A program made the translations under genes and the position numbers. This document shows positions 34,041-44,927 of a stretch of 64,000 nt of DNA, one piece after another; the stretch's first letter is position 1, and each line of letters starts with the position of its first letter. Source of the stretch: Dipteris shenzhenensis (lineage: Eukaryota > Polypodiophyta > Polypodiopsida > Gleicheniales); NCBI GenBank assembly GCA_047967505.1, contig CM106538.1, one strand, 5' to 3'. A model generated the notes under the pieces. The model did no database searches. It worked only from the letters and a program-made list of their open reading frames with translations, and was not told the origin of the DNA.

Positions 34041-35510
34041 TTAACATAACTTTTTTATTGAACTTTTTGCTAATTTATGAAACGTAGCTACCTCTACTAA
34101 TTTCTTAACATCTTCTTCATATGTAACAGGAACTACAAAAGAGTATGTAAACAATAATTTCCTTGTTGTTGAATTGTCGTTTGTGAGCCCTAGATTTTTC
34201 ACCACATATGCTGCTACATGACCGTTAAACAATTCTTCTAGCATGTTGTTTTTGACATCTTCAAAGTCATCCCAAAAAGCAAGCTATAAAATAAAGTGAA
34301 CGAACAATTTGAATAAACTGAACTCATGCACTAAATGTGTTAGTGATTTTTACCATATATATTCACTAGCTTCTGTGATTAATAAAATGCAATGTAGTTT
34401 AGTTACCGTTGTAACATCCTCAAAATTTGTCCCATTAGCAACTTTTAGGTAATGTTGTTTAGCATATTGTCCTTCAACATAGCCTACATCTGCAAGTACG
34501 GTGAATTGAACAGCTCTGTTGCGCTGATGTGAACCTTATGGTTCGCATATATATGCCACTATGGTAGTTGTTTCCTTTATTGCCATTTAGGAAGAGCCGG
34601 AAATAGTCAGCTCTAGTGCTCATACTCCATCCAACCAAGCCAACAAAAACATCGCTCATTTCTTGTGAGAAATGAACCATCATTTTTTTGGAAGACAAGT
34701 TGTTATGCAAAACACCTTTGTTGTCTATATATTTGACAGTCTCAACTAAACCGTTAATAATGTCAAATATAAGGCATTTGAAATGTTCCAAAGTGCCCAC
34801 CTCTTTTGGTATGTCTAAAAAATCTTTAGGTACATACCTGCAAGCGTTTGTGTTCATTAGATATAGCCACCTATCCAAGTGGCTACCATTCTAGTATTTG
34901 TAAATGACCATTGGCTCATTTTCATCCCTAACCAACCCTATTGAGCTGATGATGCCTGGATGAGAAATACACAAACATGTAGCTTCTAGCAATGCATGCA
35001 TTTTCTTATTAATTTAATCATTTGTTTCTTACAAGCACTTTGAAGCGAACACATCATCCTTGAACCTTTCCTCTGAAACCCTAACCTTGCTGATCTGTGT
35101 AAATTTACCAATTCCTATATGTGCTTGTGGCAAGAAAATAATTTGCTCGCGATGAAGCAATTTGACGAAAGGTGCTTCGGGTAGCATTGCTATGGATACA
35201 AACATTGTGACCCTGTTGGATATCCATTTGATCTTTTGTGCAACTACCTTTACCTTTATATAGTTGCTCAATTAAAGCAATCTTGCTTTGAAAATGAGGA
35301 TCACTAGAAAGCTGACGATCTACTAATTGTATAGATACATTAACTTGCCCGATTATCCTCAAGCATTCTCCTCGCAAATATCCGTTTGTTAATAGCCAAG
35401 TTTGACTCTCAAACTTTGGCCATTAGCAACATAGTTTTCTAAATGCAATGTCTACTAGTTGTTCCACGAAAGGAGGGACGTTCTTACTATTCACAAAAGC
35501 ATTCCTTAGC
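34041..35510 (-). pseudogene. Degenerate protein-kinase-like gene, at least three exon-like blocks
   Basis: The minus strand carries an N-lobe-like block (about 35,220-35,030: QAHIGIGKFTQISKVRVSEE, then FASKCL at the VAIK lysine position). Next is a C-lobe block (34,980-34,405): GTLEHFKCLIFDIINGLVET, then a catalytic loop VLHNNLSSKKMMVHF where HxDLKxxN would be, and FVGLVGWSM in place of DFG. That block ends at a GT donor (ACAACG|GTAACT, about 34,406). A last block (34,289-34,041) begins after an AG acceptor and reads LAFWDDFEDVKNNMLEELFN to a stop. Upstream sequence to about 35,510 (LVDRQLSSDPHFQSKIALIE) seems to belong to the same gene with a frameshift near 35,260. Loss of the HRD aspartate (HNN) and the DFG aspartate predicts no catalysis, by decay or as a pseudokinase. 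The family is not recognised. Confidence 0.55.
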
Positions 35511-35807
35511 TGCTCTTAATGCATATTAGCTAGTGTTAGAACCACACACTATGAATAGTATCGAAATCCAATCCTTTTCTCTTTTCTCATGAATTTGCCA
35601 TGAATTGAAACATTGTTATGCATGAATTTTTTTTAGAAAATGATAAAATCAATACTAAAGAAATGTAAGCAAAATTTGAATGTGAAAACATATTTTTATC
35701 AATATGCATAGGCATAATATGGAAACAACATACATATTGGTTAGTAACAGGTTCATAAAACAGTGTACATGTACATGTACATGTAAATAGAACCAGTCCT
35801 ACACTGT

Positions 35808-36800
35808 CTAGAGTATTCCATTAAGGAATAGAGTATAGATACTAAGCATAACAACTCTTAGAATGCGCACACTATTCCATTGTAGAAATAGAATGTACAC
35901 ACTAAGTTACATCAATATGTTAAACGAAGATACAAAAAAGCTTGAAATGCAGACCTTGTAGCTCGTGTTCACACTATTCCACTAAAGAATAGAATGCGGA
36001 CACTAAACATAATAACTCTTACAATGGTCACACTATTCCATTACGAAATAGAATGCATACACCAAGGTAAGTAAATATGTTCAATGAAAATACATTGAAG
36101 CCTAAAACATGCACATTGCATTTTATATTGCACATATAATAGACACGGCGGTAAAATCAACCTTAGAATGTCCACACTATTCCATTACGAAATAGAATGT
36201 GCACTCTAAGCATTGTAGAATATAATGGGCACACTACATCAAGATGTTAAACGAAAGTACAATAAAGCTTGAAATATGCATATTGCATTTTGAAAAACAT
36301 ATACAGTAGACATATAAGTACAACCAATATCACAATATTCACACTATTTCATTATAAAACAAAATATATGCAGCAAGCATAATGAGACTTAGAATGTCTA
36401 CACTATTCCATTATAGAATAGAATAGGCACACTAAATATATAAAAGAATAATAACATCACACATTGAAAATGTATTTTGAACATATATATTGCATGTACA
36501 CAAAGGTAAAATGAATCTTAGAATGCCCACACTATTCCATTACGAAATAGAATGTGCACACTAAGCATAGTGAGTCTTACAATGTCCACACTATTTCATT
36601 GTAGAATAGAATGGACACACTACACTACATCAAGATGTTAATCAAAAGCACAGTAAAGTATGAAGTATATATATTGAATTTTGAAAGACATATACAATAG
36701 ACATGTAGAACAAAATGTTAATCGAAAGCACAGTAAAGTATGAAGTATATATATTGAATTTTGAAAGACATATATAGTAGACATGTAGAACAAAATAGGT
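35808..36800. repeat. Array of palindromic repeat units (about 10 copies) with an 80-bp tandem repeat
   Basis: A roughly 34-bp imperfect palindrome on the pattern CACACTATTCCATTACGAAA then TAGAATGTGCACAC recurs near 35,811, 35,868, 35,969, 36,024, 36,173, 36,338, 36,398, 36,527 and 36,585, with a partial copy near 36,212. Arms ATTCCATT and AATAGAAT can pair. A second module, 'atgttaa(a/t)c(g/a)aaagcacagtaaag' followed by 'cttgaaatatgcatattgcat'-like words, alternates with the palindromes. It occurs twice in tandem at 36,635 and 36,715 (80-bp period). The array ends near 36,800. It is non-coding. Confidence 0.85.
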
Positions 36801-38865
36801 ACACTAAGCCATATTAATATATAAAAGAAAAATAACAAACATTGAAAATGTAAAGGGAAAAAAATACCCATACAACAAGCATTGGTCACAAAATGTTGAT
36901 GGGTTATTCTCTATTTTCTCAACACAATTGTATAGTTGGACTCTAAACGCAATACCAAATGCATAGCAACGTTGTGTATAGGAGTTTGATCTCTAATTAG
37001 AAAACCTTCAATAGTGATAACTACACTACTTCAGCATTTGCTTTTAACCAAGAATCACTAGGACGGTGCAGTATTTGTACTACAACAAACTTATCAAGGG
37101 AGCCTCACATTGTGGGTTGTAATACCATGCTTGTGTACGCAACTATTTGTACGCAACTATTGTAGAACTATACCGAGCAAGCCAACAGCAATTATAAGTG
37201 GGTGGGCAATGTGAGGCCATGTCTAATGATATTGTCTATGTTGTGTTGACAACTGAGAGACCATGCCTAATGATGTTGTTTATGTTATGCCAACAACACA
37301 ACAAACCTAAAGGAAAAGAGAGGCAAACCTACATTGACCTAGAAAACAAAAAGGCTTGAAAAACATGGTAGAACTCGAAATCAAAACTCAACCCTACACC
37401 CGCATTGATCGATGCAAGGGCAAGCCATAATGTTGCTAGTCTCTACCCCCTATGTCACCTAGCTCCTCTCCTACCTTTGGTGTAGAACTTTATTCTTCTT
37501 CTTCTATCCATTTTGCGCCGCACACATTATTCTCCACTTGAATTTTTCATCATAGATTCTCTTGTTGAGCTTGATTGAGACATGATTCTGAGCTCAATTC
37601 TCTCGTACATTTCGGTCGATGTTGCCTTAATCGTTTACTATAGCACGCTGAGTTGGTCATCTTATGGTCAAATTGTCCTTTCACCACCTCTAGTAACTCG
37701 GGTAACATATGCTCAACCCATGTATGCGTGAGAACCCACCAAGTAGCTAGCCTAATACCTATTTACACAGCTTTCACCATCAATTAAATTGCGAGCCGCC
37801 TTTGTATAGCCACATTATCGTAATTATACTATCTACTCTCCTCTAGGATGCTAGCAGCCACAAACAAATCTGTCAGTTTTCGTCAAAGTAATCACCAAGG
37901 CAATGGTTCTTTACACGCTGCCAGCTACCGTCGTTGGATCATGTGTAGCCTACATCTTGGTATTACCTATAGTCCACGAACAAAATCATTTGCTACTAAG
38001 AGAACTTAATTCTCTCATCAAGTTCGACTGACACACAGCCAACGCTATCAGCCTGCGAATAAAATTTTCTACGGGCCAATGCAGTCATCTCTTTGAAGTG
38101 CCAAATGCAAGATGACGAGATTAGACACGGACACATGGTTTGTGCCACTGGCTTCCCAAGACCATATCCCCGAGACTACTTCCTATGCTCGAACCAACTA
38201 TCGAACTGAGCCTTCTTTACCAACTTGGCCACCTCATAGAACTGAACCTTCGAGGCAAAAGTTTCCTTGCAAAATGTGTGCAATAGATATGGATAAAGAA
38301 GCGCTCACACTGTGGACGTACTCGGCTCGGGATACCTACCTGTTGGTTTCTGCAACTACAAAGCAGGGCAAAATCGATTTGCTCATTTTTTGCCTACCCT
38401 GGTAAGTGGGTAGGTCATAGTAACGATTCAAAGCCTAAGAATGGAAAGTCACGAACCGCATTATTTTATTGAAGGTTTATTAGGTGGCGTTAAGGTATTG
38501 GCGGGGGGCGAAATACCAAGCCATGTGTCTATGAGAAGTGAGTGACCCTTTTGGAGAGCGTCCACTGTGGGCAATTGACTATCAGTCCATTTTGGGGAAC
38601 CGACGCTTGGATTGTGCGTGCGTGGAGGCGAGTAGAGGTATCCATCCTCTCCATTTCTAGTTGCGCGTTCCGTTCAATCTTCCATTCTGTGGCGTGTGTC
38701 TTCAACCTTGCGAATGTCTGGAGCGCAGCGAGTTGTGGAGTCTATGAATACCGGGAGCGAAACGTTTGGTAGATGTACCTAAACTACTCGTAACGTTCTT
38801 CGTTCTCTCAAACTAGCGAATAGCAAAGTTGGTCTTTCGATGAACTCTAGAATTCCGCTCGAATA
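36801..38865. other. Intergenic; weak protein-like remnant on the minus strand near 37.56-37.86 kb
   Basis: On the minus strand at about 37,740-37,560 a frame reads TWVEHMLPELLEVVKGQFDH then KMTNSACYSKRLRQHR. It is interrupted upstream by stops. It looks like decayed coding sequence but I cannot name a family. A 97-codon plus-strand frame at 38,112 shows no motif. Nothing else is supported. Confidence 0.3.
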
Positions 38866-38984
38866 GACTCTGTCTGCCTGTGTATACCATCATTGTTCAA
38901 GGCGATGCGACGTTCTCTTTTCATAAACTCTATCTGCATGTGTACACCATAATTGTTAAAGGCGATGCGACGTTCTCTTTTCAT
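38866..38984 (+). repeat. 60-bp tandem duplication
   Basis: Two adjacent copies (38,866 and 38,926) share 'aggcgatgcgacgttctctt' and the flanking 'actct(g/a)tctgc(c/a)tgtgta(t/c)accat'. They differ at only a few bases, so the duplication is fairly recent. It lies just 3' of the two-exon model at 39.0-39.7 kb. Confidence 0.9.
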
Positions 38985-39009
38985 GTGTGCGCTAATATTG
39001 AAGTTAAAA

Positions 39010-39666
39010 TTACGACGATAGCAAAAACAGAGACGACTGAGGAACTTCTATTTCCTTGTCTCTCTGGCTCTCTTGTGAGGCTTCCATTTCCTTTTCTCTC
39101 TGCCTCTTTTGTGAGGCTTCCATTAGGGCTCTCTGTTGAGCCTGGATGAGAGAATTGGTCAACTCCAAGAGCTGCTCGTTTCGCGTTCTATTGACTCTCA
39201 ATTGAGGCATGTCCACTTCTAGCAATCCCAGAATTGACAACACTCGATCTTTGTCGTGACCTGGTAGAGACTATCTTGGTTAGAATTCATTTGGTAGAAT
39301 TAGCATAGAGAGGAAAACAGAGCATATCGTGGGGAAAACGAAAAACTCACCTTCAGAACAATGGCGCCTATCTGAGATCTCCTGCAGTACTATGCCTATA
39401 AATTGAACAAGGGGATAACGCGTCATCTCTAACTGATGTTGAGAAACAGTGAAATCTATCATATACAGTTGTGACCCGTCCAGTGGTTTTGAGCAATTTC
39501 CACACTGTTCTGGAAATCCTTTCAACGTGTCCGAGATTAGCCCTTTGGAGCAGGAGTATGCGTACACCCCGGACTCGTACCATGAGGAGTAATAATAAAT
39601 CTCAGGCGTAACATGATAAGGAAGCATACCCTTTCTTTTCTGTCGGCATAAAAGAAGCAGACGCAT
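39010..39666 (-). CDS. Two-exon gene model, unknown function
   Basis: Exon 1 39666-39351 and exon 2 39260-39010 join across a 90-bp GT-AG intron (donor AAG|GTGAGT, acceptor CTACCAG|GTC) without changing frame. The product is 188 residues ending in a stop. Exon 1 contains a CGNCSKPLDG segment (two close cysteines) and a mostly ordinary globular-looking sequence. Exon 2 encodes LSILGLLEVDMPQLRVNRTR, then a helical Gln/Glu/Lys-rich tail with a tandem 11-residue motif (MEASQKRQREK, MEASQESQRDK) likely to form a coiled coil. I do not recognise the family. The start at 39,666 is the first in-frame ATG after upstream disruption and may be wrong; more 5' exons are possible. Matching splice sites on both sides of a short intron are the main support. 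Confidence 0.4.
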
Positions 39667-40756
39667 ATATATGTCATCTCTAAGGCGGCTCCCGTATAGT
39701 TTACTATCGCCACAAGCAGGCTCAGTTCCACGAATAAATTAGTGATTCGCAATTCTCAATTCAAATTCCATTGAGACGCTCTGTTTTTTGTTCGCTTGTC
39801 GAGAGCTGAAGAAATATGACACGAACGGAGGGTCCTGCTACGCTGATGATGGCGATTCATCCGAGGTTCACAAGGCTAGCGTGGGCACCGAAGTAGATAC
39901 AAGTACTAACGAGTATGTGCTCCATCGCAATAGCAGTTCGTTTCGTTGAAGTCACTCTTCCTAACCTTGATCATTGCGAAGCAGTAATACTAGTCAATTG
40001 CGCTGCTACATGCATGATTACTTCTTCTTTGCCATGCACTACCATAGATGTGCGAGTGGACGTGCTGAACGTGAAGAGTGTTTCTGAGAAGGGTGCTGCT
40101 TTCAACAAATTGGTTGGCGTGAAGAAGAAGAAGTCATCTCGCTGAGGAGAGGCTTCGAGGCTGTGGCTGAGCAGGCATACACGAGGGTAAGGTGTAGCAT
40201 TTTGTTTGGTTTCCTTATAGAAAAAAATTTGAATGATCGCAACGAGCCTTTTTTTTGCAGTTCGAAAGCTACTTAAGCACGAGCACATAAAAGGCACGAT
40301 AAAGTGCGCTATGAATATTTATATTAAGAAGAAACACCCACAACTATGTTTGACTCAAGTGTCATCGTGTAGAGACCGAACGAGGGTTAACTCTGTCATT
40401 AAGGATACCATCTTTTGTATCATCATTGTGCATATTTCCAACCAAAAAAATAAACGAGGGAGTTTACTTGTCATAAAACACATTGCCAAAGTCAGCCTGC
40501 TTCCCTTCCATCCATGTTTTGAATTCCTGCTCGTTAATAATATTCAAGCATTAAATCCCTCCTTCGTTTGCAATCCACTTTTTCTAATGGCACCCAACGA
40601 AAATTATATATTATAAAGGTTTCAATCACTGCGAATGTTTGTTGTCAAATCGCCACATTCAAGGGAAATTTTCATGTGCACCGCTCACCCATAAAAGACC
40701 ATTTTCCAGATGTATGTAATCTACTAAAACTATGCGTTCTTGACAATTCCAAATGC
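39667..40756. other. Intergenic, no gene recognised
   Basis: Several overlapping open frames exist on both strands around 39,915-40,300 but none shows a motif. The region may hold the promoter of the two-exon model at 39.0-39.7 kb. Confidence 0.35.
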
Positions 40757-40933
40757 AAGGAATGATAGCACATACACTAGAAATAATGGGATAATATGTT
40801 TGGCAACTATTAGTCTTTTAGCAAGAGATAGCTTCTTAGATGCCCACTTACTAAACATTCCCTCATATTTTCAAAAGCAGTAGTCAGGTATGTCTTTGAA
40901 AAAGATTCCCAGCCATAAAAGCGAGAGTGGATC
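40757..40933 (-). mobile_element. Short LINE RT C-terminal fragment, left arm of an inverted pair
   Basis: On the minus strand this reads LKYEGMFSKWASKK then LSLAKRLIVAKH, the conserved post-RT segment of plant LINE ORF2 (KWASKxLSLAGRxxVANQ). It is the inverted partner of 41,390-41,575, with high but imperfect similarity. Confidence 0.7.
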
Positions 40934-41389
40934 CAGACGAGCTTGGCATTAGAAGGAGACCACATCCAAGAGGTCACCGACTATGGACGAGGCGTTTTCC
41001 TCATCTAGCTAAGCTCCCCCGACACTACCTCGACACTTGTGGAGCAAAGCCCCATCCTCCTCGGTCCACATCTTGTTTACCTCTTTCCTTGGTATCATGG
41101 GTTCACAGTGGAGGACATGGATAAGACACACCATGTTCCACGTTTCCTGGTTACACTTCGCTTCGTGCACAGTAGTTTGCTCCTTCACGATTGCGTTGCC
41201 TACAACTATGACCAAGAGAAAGGGGCTTCAGGGGGTTGCCAAGGCGCTATTATAAAGGGGGGTCGACCAAGAAAAATTTCATACCTTGACACAGGTGCAC
41301 GGGTTACATGTGATGCTCATAATTAGTGCTGGTTATGTTGCATTGCCTATGGAATTCAAATTCGGTGGCTAAGGTTTTAATTCTTCATC

Positions 41390-41575
41390 TGATTGTTTTT
41401 ATGGCTTCTATAAAGGGAATCTTTTTTAAAGACATACCTGACTATTGCTTTTTAAAATATGAGGGAATGTTTAGTAAGTGGGCATCTAAGAAACTACCTC
41501 TTGCTAAAAGACTAATAGTCGCCAAACATACTATGCAGTTATTTCTAGTGTATGTGCTATCATTCCTTCCTTTCA
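41390..41575 (+). mobile_element. Short LINE RT C-terminal fragment, right arm of an inverted pair
   Basis: The plus strand reads KYEGMFSKWASKKLPLAKRL then IVAKHTMQLFLVYVL, matching the minus-strand arm at 40,757-40,933. The two arms are separated by about 460 bp. It could be two independent truncated fragments or an inverted duplication; their extended similarity into the flanks favours duplication. Confidence 0.7.
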
Positions 41576-41592
41576 CAGGGAGTGCACTGATT

Positions 41593-41723
41593 GCCACTGA
41601 TATAGTAGTGGCCCCTGCCACTGGAGGAGGTGACTGCCACTGATATAGTAGTGGCCCCTGCCGCTGTAGGGGCTGATCGCCACTGATATAGTAGTGTGGC
41701 CCCTCCTGCTGGAGGAGGTGGCT
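41593..41723 (+). repeat. Three tandem 43-bp units with an internal palindrome
   Basis: Units start at 41,593, 41,636 and 41,679. Each contains 'gccactgatatagtagtgg' followed by 'cccctgcc' and a GGAGG-like end. 'Ccactgatatagtagtgg' is nearly self-complementary. The array sits between the LINE fragment and the Helitron-like region. Confidence 0.9.
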
Positions 41724-42169
41724 CGTGCTGTTCCTCCTTTGGGGCCACTTGGTCAACCTCTCTTTGCAATTGGCCCTCTGCCTGTGATGCTTGCAGGCCT
41801 GTTTGCTTGGGTTCTTTTTAACTTGGGTCGAGTCCCCTTCTGAGGGGGTAACCCAAGGGGTCTTAGACTCTTGTTGCTCCTGCCTGAGAGGACGTTGGCT
41901 CGGACCTACTGACTGCGTCTACTGTACAGAGGGGGAGGGGAGGCGCATGAGGGAGGCCACGGGGGCAATCTCTGGCGAGGTGACCCATCTGTCTGCACCG
42001 AAGACACTACATGGTAACCCAGAAATCTCCACCCTCTGGCGAAGTGTGCCACCTTCAAGGGTCTCGAGAAGGATCAACTCTGGGATGGAGGGACTCTGGG
42101 CTCTCAACCACCAGTCTGATCCTAGTGACTCCATAATCTGCTAAAACTGAGGCGGCCGACTCTGGCAGG

Positions 42170-43683
42170 GACTTGAGCACTGTGCTAAATGCCCCACCAA
42201 TGGAAGGGAGGATGGCTCGATACTCCTTGGAAAACAAGCTAGTGTCACAAGATGCTCCCCCCAGCATCCATGCATCATGCAAAGCCCTCGTTTCCAATGT
42301 CGCCAAGCCATGCAATTCGAACTCACTGCCCATAGTGAAGGTCAACGCCCTTTCTGAGTACATTGATTACCGATTCGCATTTGAGGGAAGAGTGCTATCG
42401 AAGTATGGCATGTTCAAGGCCGAGGACGCTCCCTATGCAACATATATGCGAGTTGATCTGACCGATCGCGACTACTAGCAAATAGTAACCCTTCATGTTC
42501 CACACATATATGTGCCCCAACTGAGGGATGTTCTAGAGGTAGATGGCTTCTATAGAATAGAGGGCCCAGCCATTGCTGCAAAGTCACCAGGTGAAGGTGG
42601 GACATCCTTGATCTCCCTACGTGTTGATGCAACCACCACTGTAATTAAAGGCAAGCCTTTTGATGGTCTCCATCCTTCATTCTGGACACCACAATCAGTT
42701 CATGTGCCATGGGTTTTCCAACAAATGCAAAGGTTCCCTTCACAACTGTAATGAAGACAATTGCTTTCGTGGTGGTGAAGGTTGACCTTGAGGGCCCTCT
42801 ATCTGACCAGATTATTATTGCAGATGGACCAAACCCAAAAGATCGCGCAACAGTACGTCTTCAATTGTCTATGAATCCACCCCCCCCCTTTTTTTGCGAT
42901 TAATTGCTAACACGCTTTTTCCACGTTTACACAATTGTCATTCGTTTCAATGATCAGAGGCCAAATTTAACGCGCATCATCCAAGAGTTCAACGAGGAAT
43001 CTATTGTCATGTACATCACACAAACTATTTCATACATGTGTGGCTATATTCGACTTTACCATTCTAGCAGATCTGCCAAAAGGAAGGCTTCGATACACCT
43101 TACAAGAAGCATTTGCACATCAAGTATCTAACCTTGGCTACGATCAGCAGGTGAAACTGTTCTGAGTTTGATTGCATGCATCTATTCTCATGTATGTATA
43201 TGCACAACTATAGTCTCTAACTGTGGTCCATACATGTGGACAAGTCAATGGAGTTTTGCAATTCACTGAGCTGAATGGACCTCTCGTCGAATTCCAGTGT
43301 GGTAAGTGCTCAAGCTCCCGCGTAAGCCGTGACCCAGCCAAACCATTCTCCTACTCATGCGCGAGCACACAGGACGTCTTCACACTTGCCTTGCTGAAGG
43401 GCCGAATTGTGCTATACGATGGTTTCGAGGTTGATGTAAAGCTTCATGGCTCCACTGCAGAGGACGTTTCAGGCCTACACCAATCATTCATGGAGTACCA
43501 TAGCCAAAGCATGGTCGCGACACAAAATTTGCTAATGGACCATCATCCTTCAAGCCAATTCACAATCAACAGCTCCGAGTTCGTCACTGCATTTGTGCGA
43601 GACGCATATGCAGTCTCGGTACTCGACATGTCCTTGCTATACATAAACATGCGCTCAACCTTTGTACATAGTTATTGCTGATC
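42170..43683 (+). pseudogene. RPA-like single-strand DNA-binding (OB-fold) segments of the Helitron
   Basis: A frame from 42,173 reads LPIVKVNALSEYIDYRFAFE, GRVLSKYGMF and, after a stop, VTLHVPHIYVPQLRDVLEVD then GFYRIEGPA, resembling one OB-fold of RPA70-type proteins. Further segments at 42,709-43,131 are in other frames. At 43,223-43,681 LVEFQCGKCSSSRV ... SYSCASTQDVFTLALLKGRI resembles the zinc-containing DBD-C region, ending in a stop. Plant Helitrons often carry RPA-like genes that would coat single-stranded intermediates. It is fragmented by stops or unmodelled introns, so I call it a pseudogene. Confidence 0.55.
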
Positions 43684-43875
43684 TGGTACAAGGTTGTCGT
43701 TGGGGAGGAAATAAAATGTCTCGTGCCACATGATTGTGCCGTTACTTTCAAAACTTCACCGTACTGTGTCTTTTTTTTTGCAAGACACAACCCCCCCCTT
43801 ACCACCTCCTTGGCGTAAAAGCAAAACCCCTATTTTTATGTTGCGTATAAATCCGAGCACACCAACAAGCTATAT

Positions 43876-44499
43876 ATGCTTCCAACAATAATATGTTTCT
43901 CTTGTATTTCCACACCATGCACCCAGAATTCGCTTAAATTTTTAGCTAGGCCCATGGATAGTGTTTGCAAGGAAACGATACATGGTTGCATCGAGACAAC
44001 CTCCGACAATATCGTATGCGATGGAAACCGTATGGTTTGCAAGCGAAAAACAACAAACATACTGGACTGTGTCGTAGCGCTTAATGGAAAACATTCATAC
44101 AAATATTTACTGGGCATCTTACACGGTCACATCTCCACAACAACTTGCAAAGCCACATCCCCTTAGTGCCAGCCGAGGCCTACACCACAGTACGAGGAAA
44201 TTGTTGCGCCAACGAAGGATGAGGTCATGTACCTTTTGCAAGGTTCCTCCACATCCAGGTCTCTTGTCCACGATTTCTTGCTACGCTTGGTTGAGGCGAT
44301 TAGTACGTCTTTCACTCTTGTCTTGCGTGACAGTGAATCAGTCATTCATCGGGCTGCAATCGATAGTGGACATGCAACCGCAAATCACAACATACTAATG
44401 AATGATTGGGCTTGCTCCCCTTTCGTCACCCCATGGTATGTGGACTGGGGGAAAAGGGCCTACATGCACTGGTGCACAGAAGATGAGCTGCGCTTGTAA
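43876..44499 (+). pseudogene. Unrecognised coding segment in the Helitron, upstream of Rep
   Basis: From about 43,876 to 44,166 and then in a continuous frame 44,166-44,499 (YEEIVAPTKDEVMYLLQGSS, then MNDWACSPFVTPWYVDWGKR) the sequence looks protein-like. The second frame ends TEDELRL-stop. No domain is recognised. Position and strand place it within the rolling-circle element. Confidence 0.4.
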
Positions 44500-44927
44500 A
44501 CACTTGTGAGTAGCCTGGCTCAATTGCCTGCAAGCAAGGTTGCTTTGCTGTTCAATGAAGCAACAGAGCAACTGCCAATACGCCATCTCTAGCGTTTGCA
44601 GCAAGATCTATAAGATCAAGTCTACATGCGCCAACAATTTTATCCCTGTAATGGTTTCGAGATTGTGCAACTCCCATGCAAGGTGCTCCCTCCAACTAGA
44701 GTTATAGGTGGGAGACCAACGTACCACAGATCTTGAACTTGGACATCCGAGGAGGAAATGCAAAGAAGCTACCAGAAGTGCCCAACATACAACACCAACA
44801 TACAAGACACACCTAGGTATCCTTGCGCAAGCTATAAGACCCTCAAATTTGCTGCAAATTTGAAGAAGCTCCCTGTCTAGTTCATGGGTGTTTCGATATT
44901 GCTTGAGGATGCACCTGTCGAACTAAC

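Noticed and set aside
35808-36800. CRISPR array of palindromic repeats
   Set aside because: Repeats are imperfect, spacing is irregular, the spacers are themselves repeated, and no cas genes exist; the genome is eukaryotic.
36638-36889. Minus-strand 83-codon frame with repeated hydrophobic segments resembling membrane spans
   Set aside because: It is created by the 80-bp tandem repeat in an AT-rich array; the apparent duplication of segments is the DNA repeat itself.
38112-38405. A 97-codon plus-strand frame
   Set aside because: No recognisable domain, unremarkable composition and no matching exons nearby.
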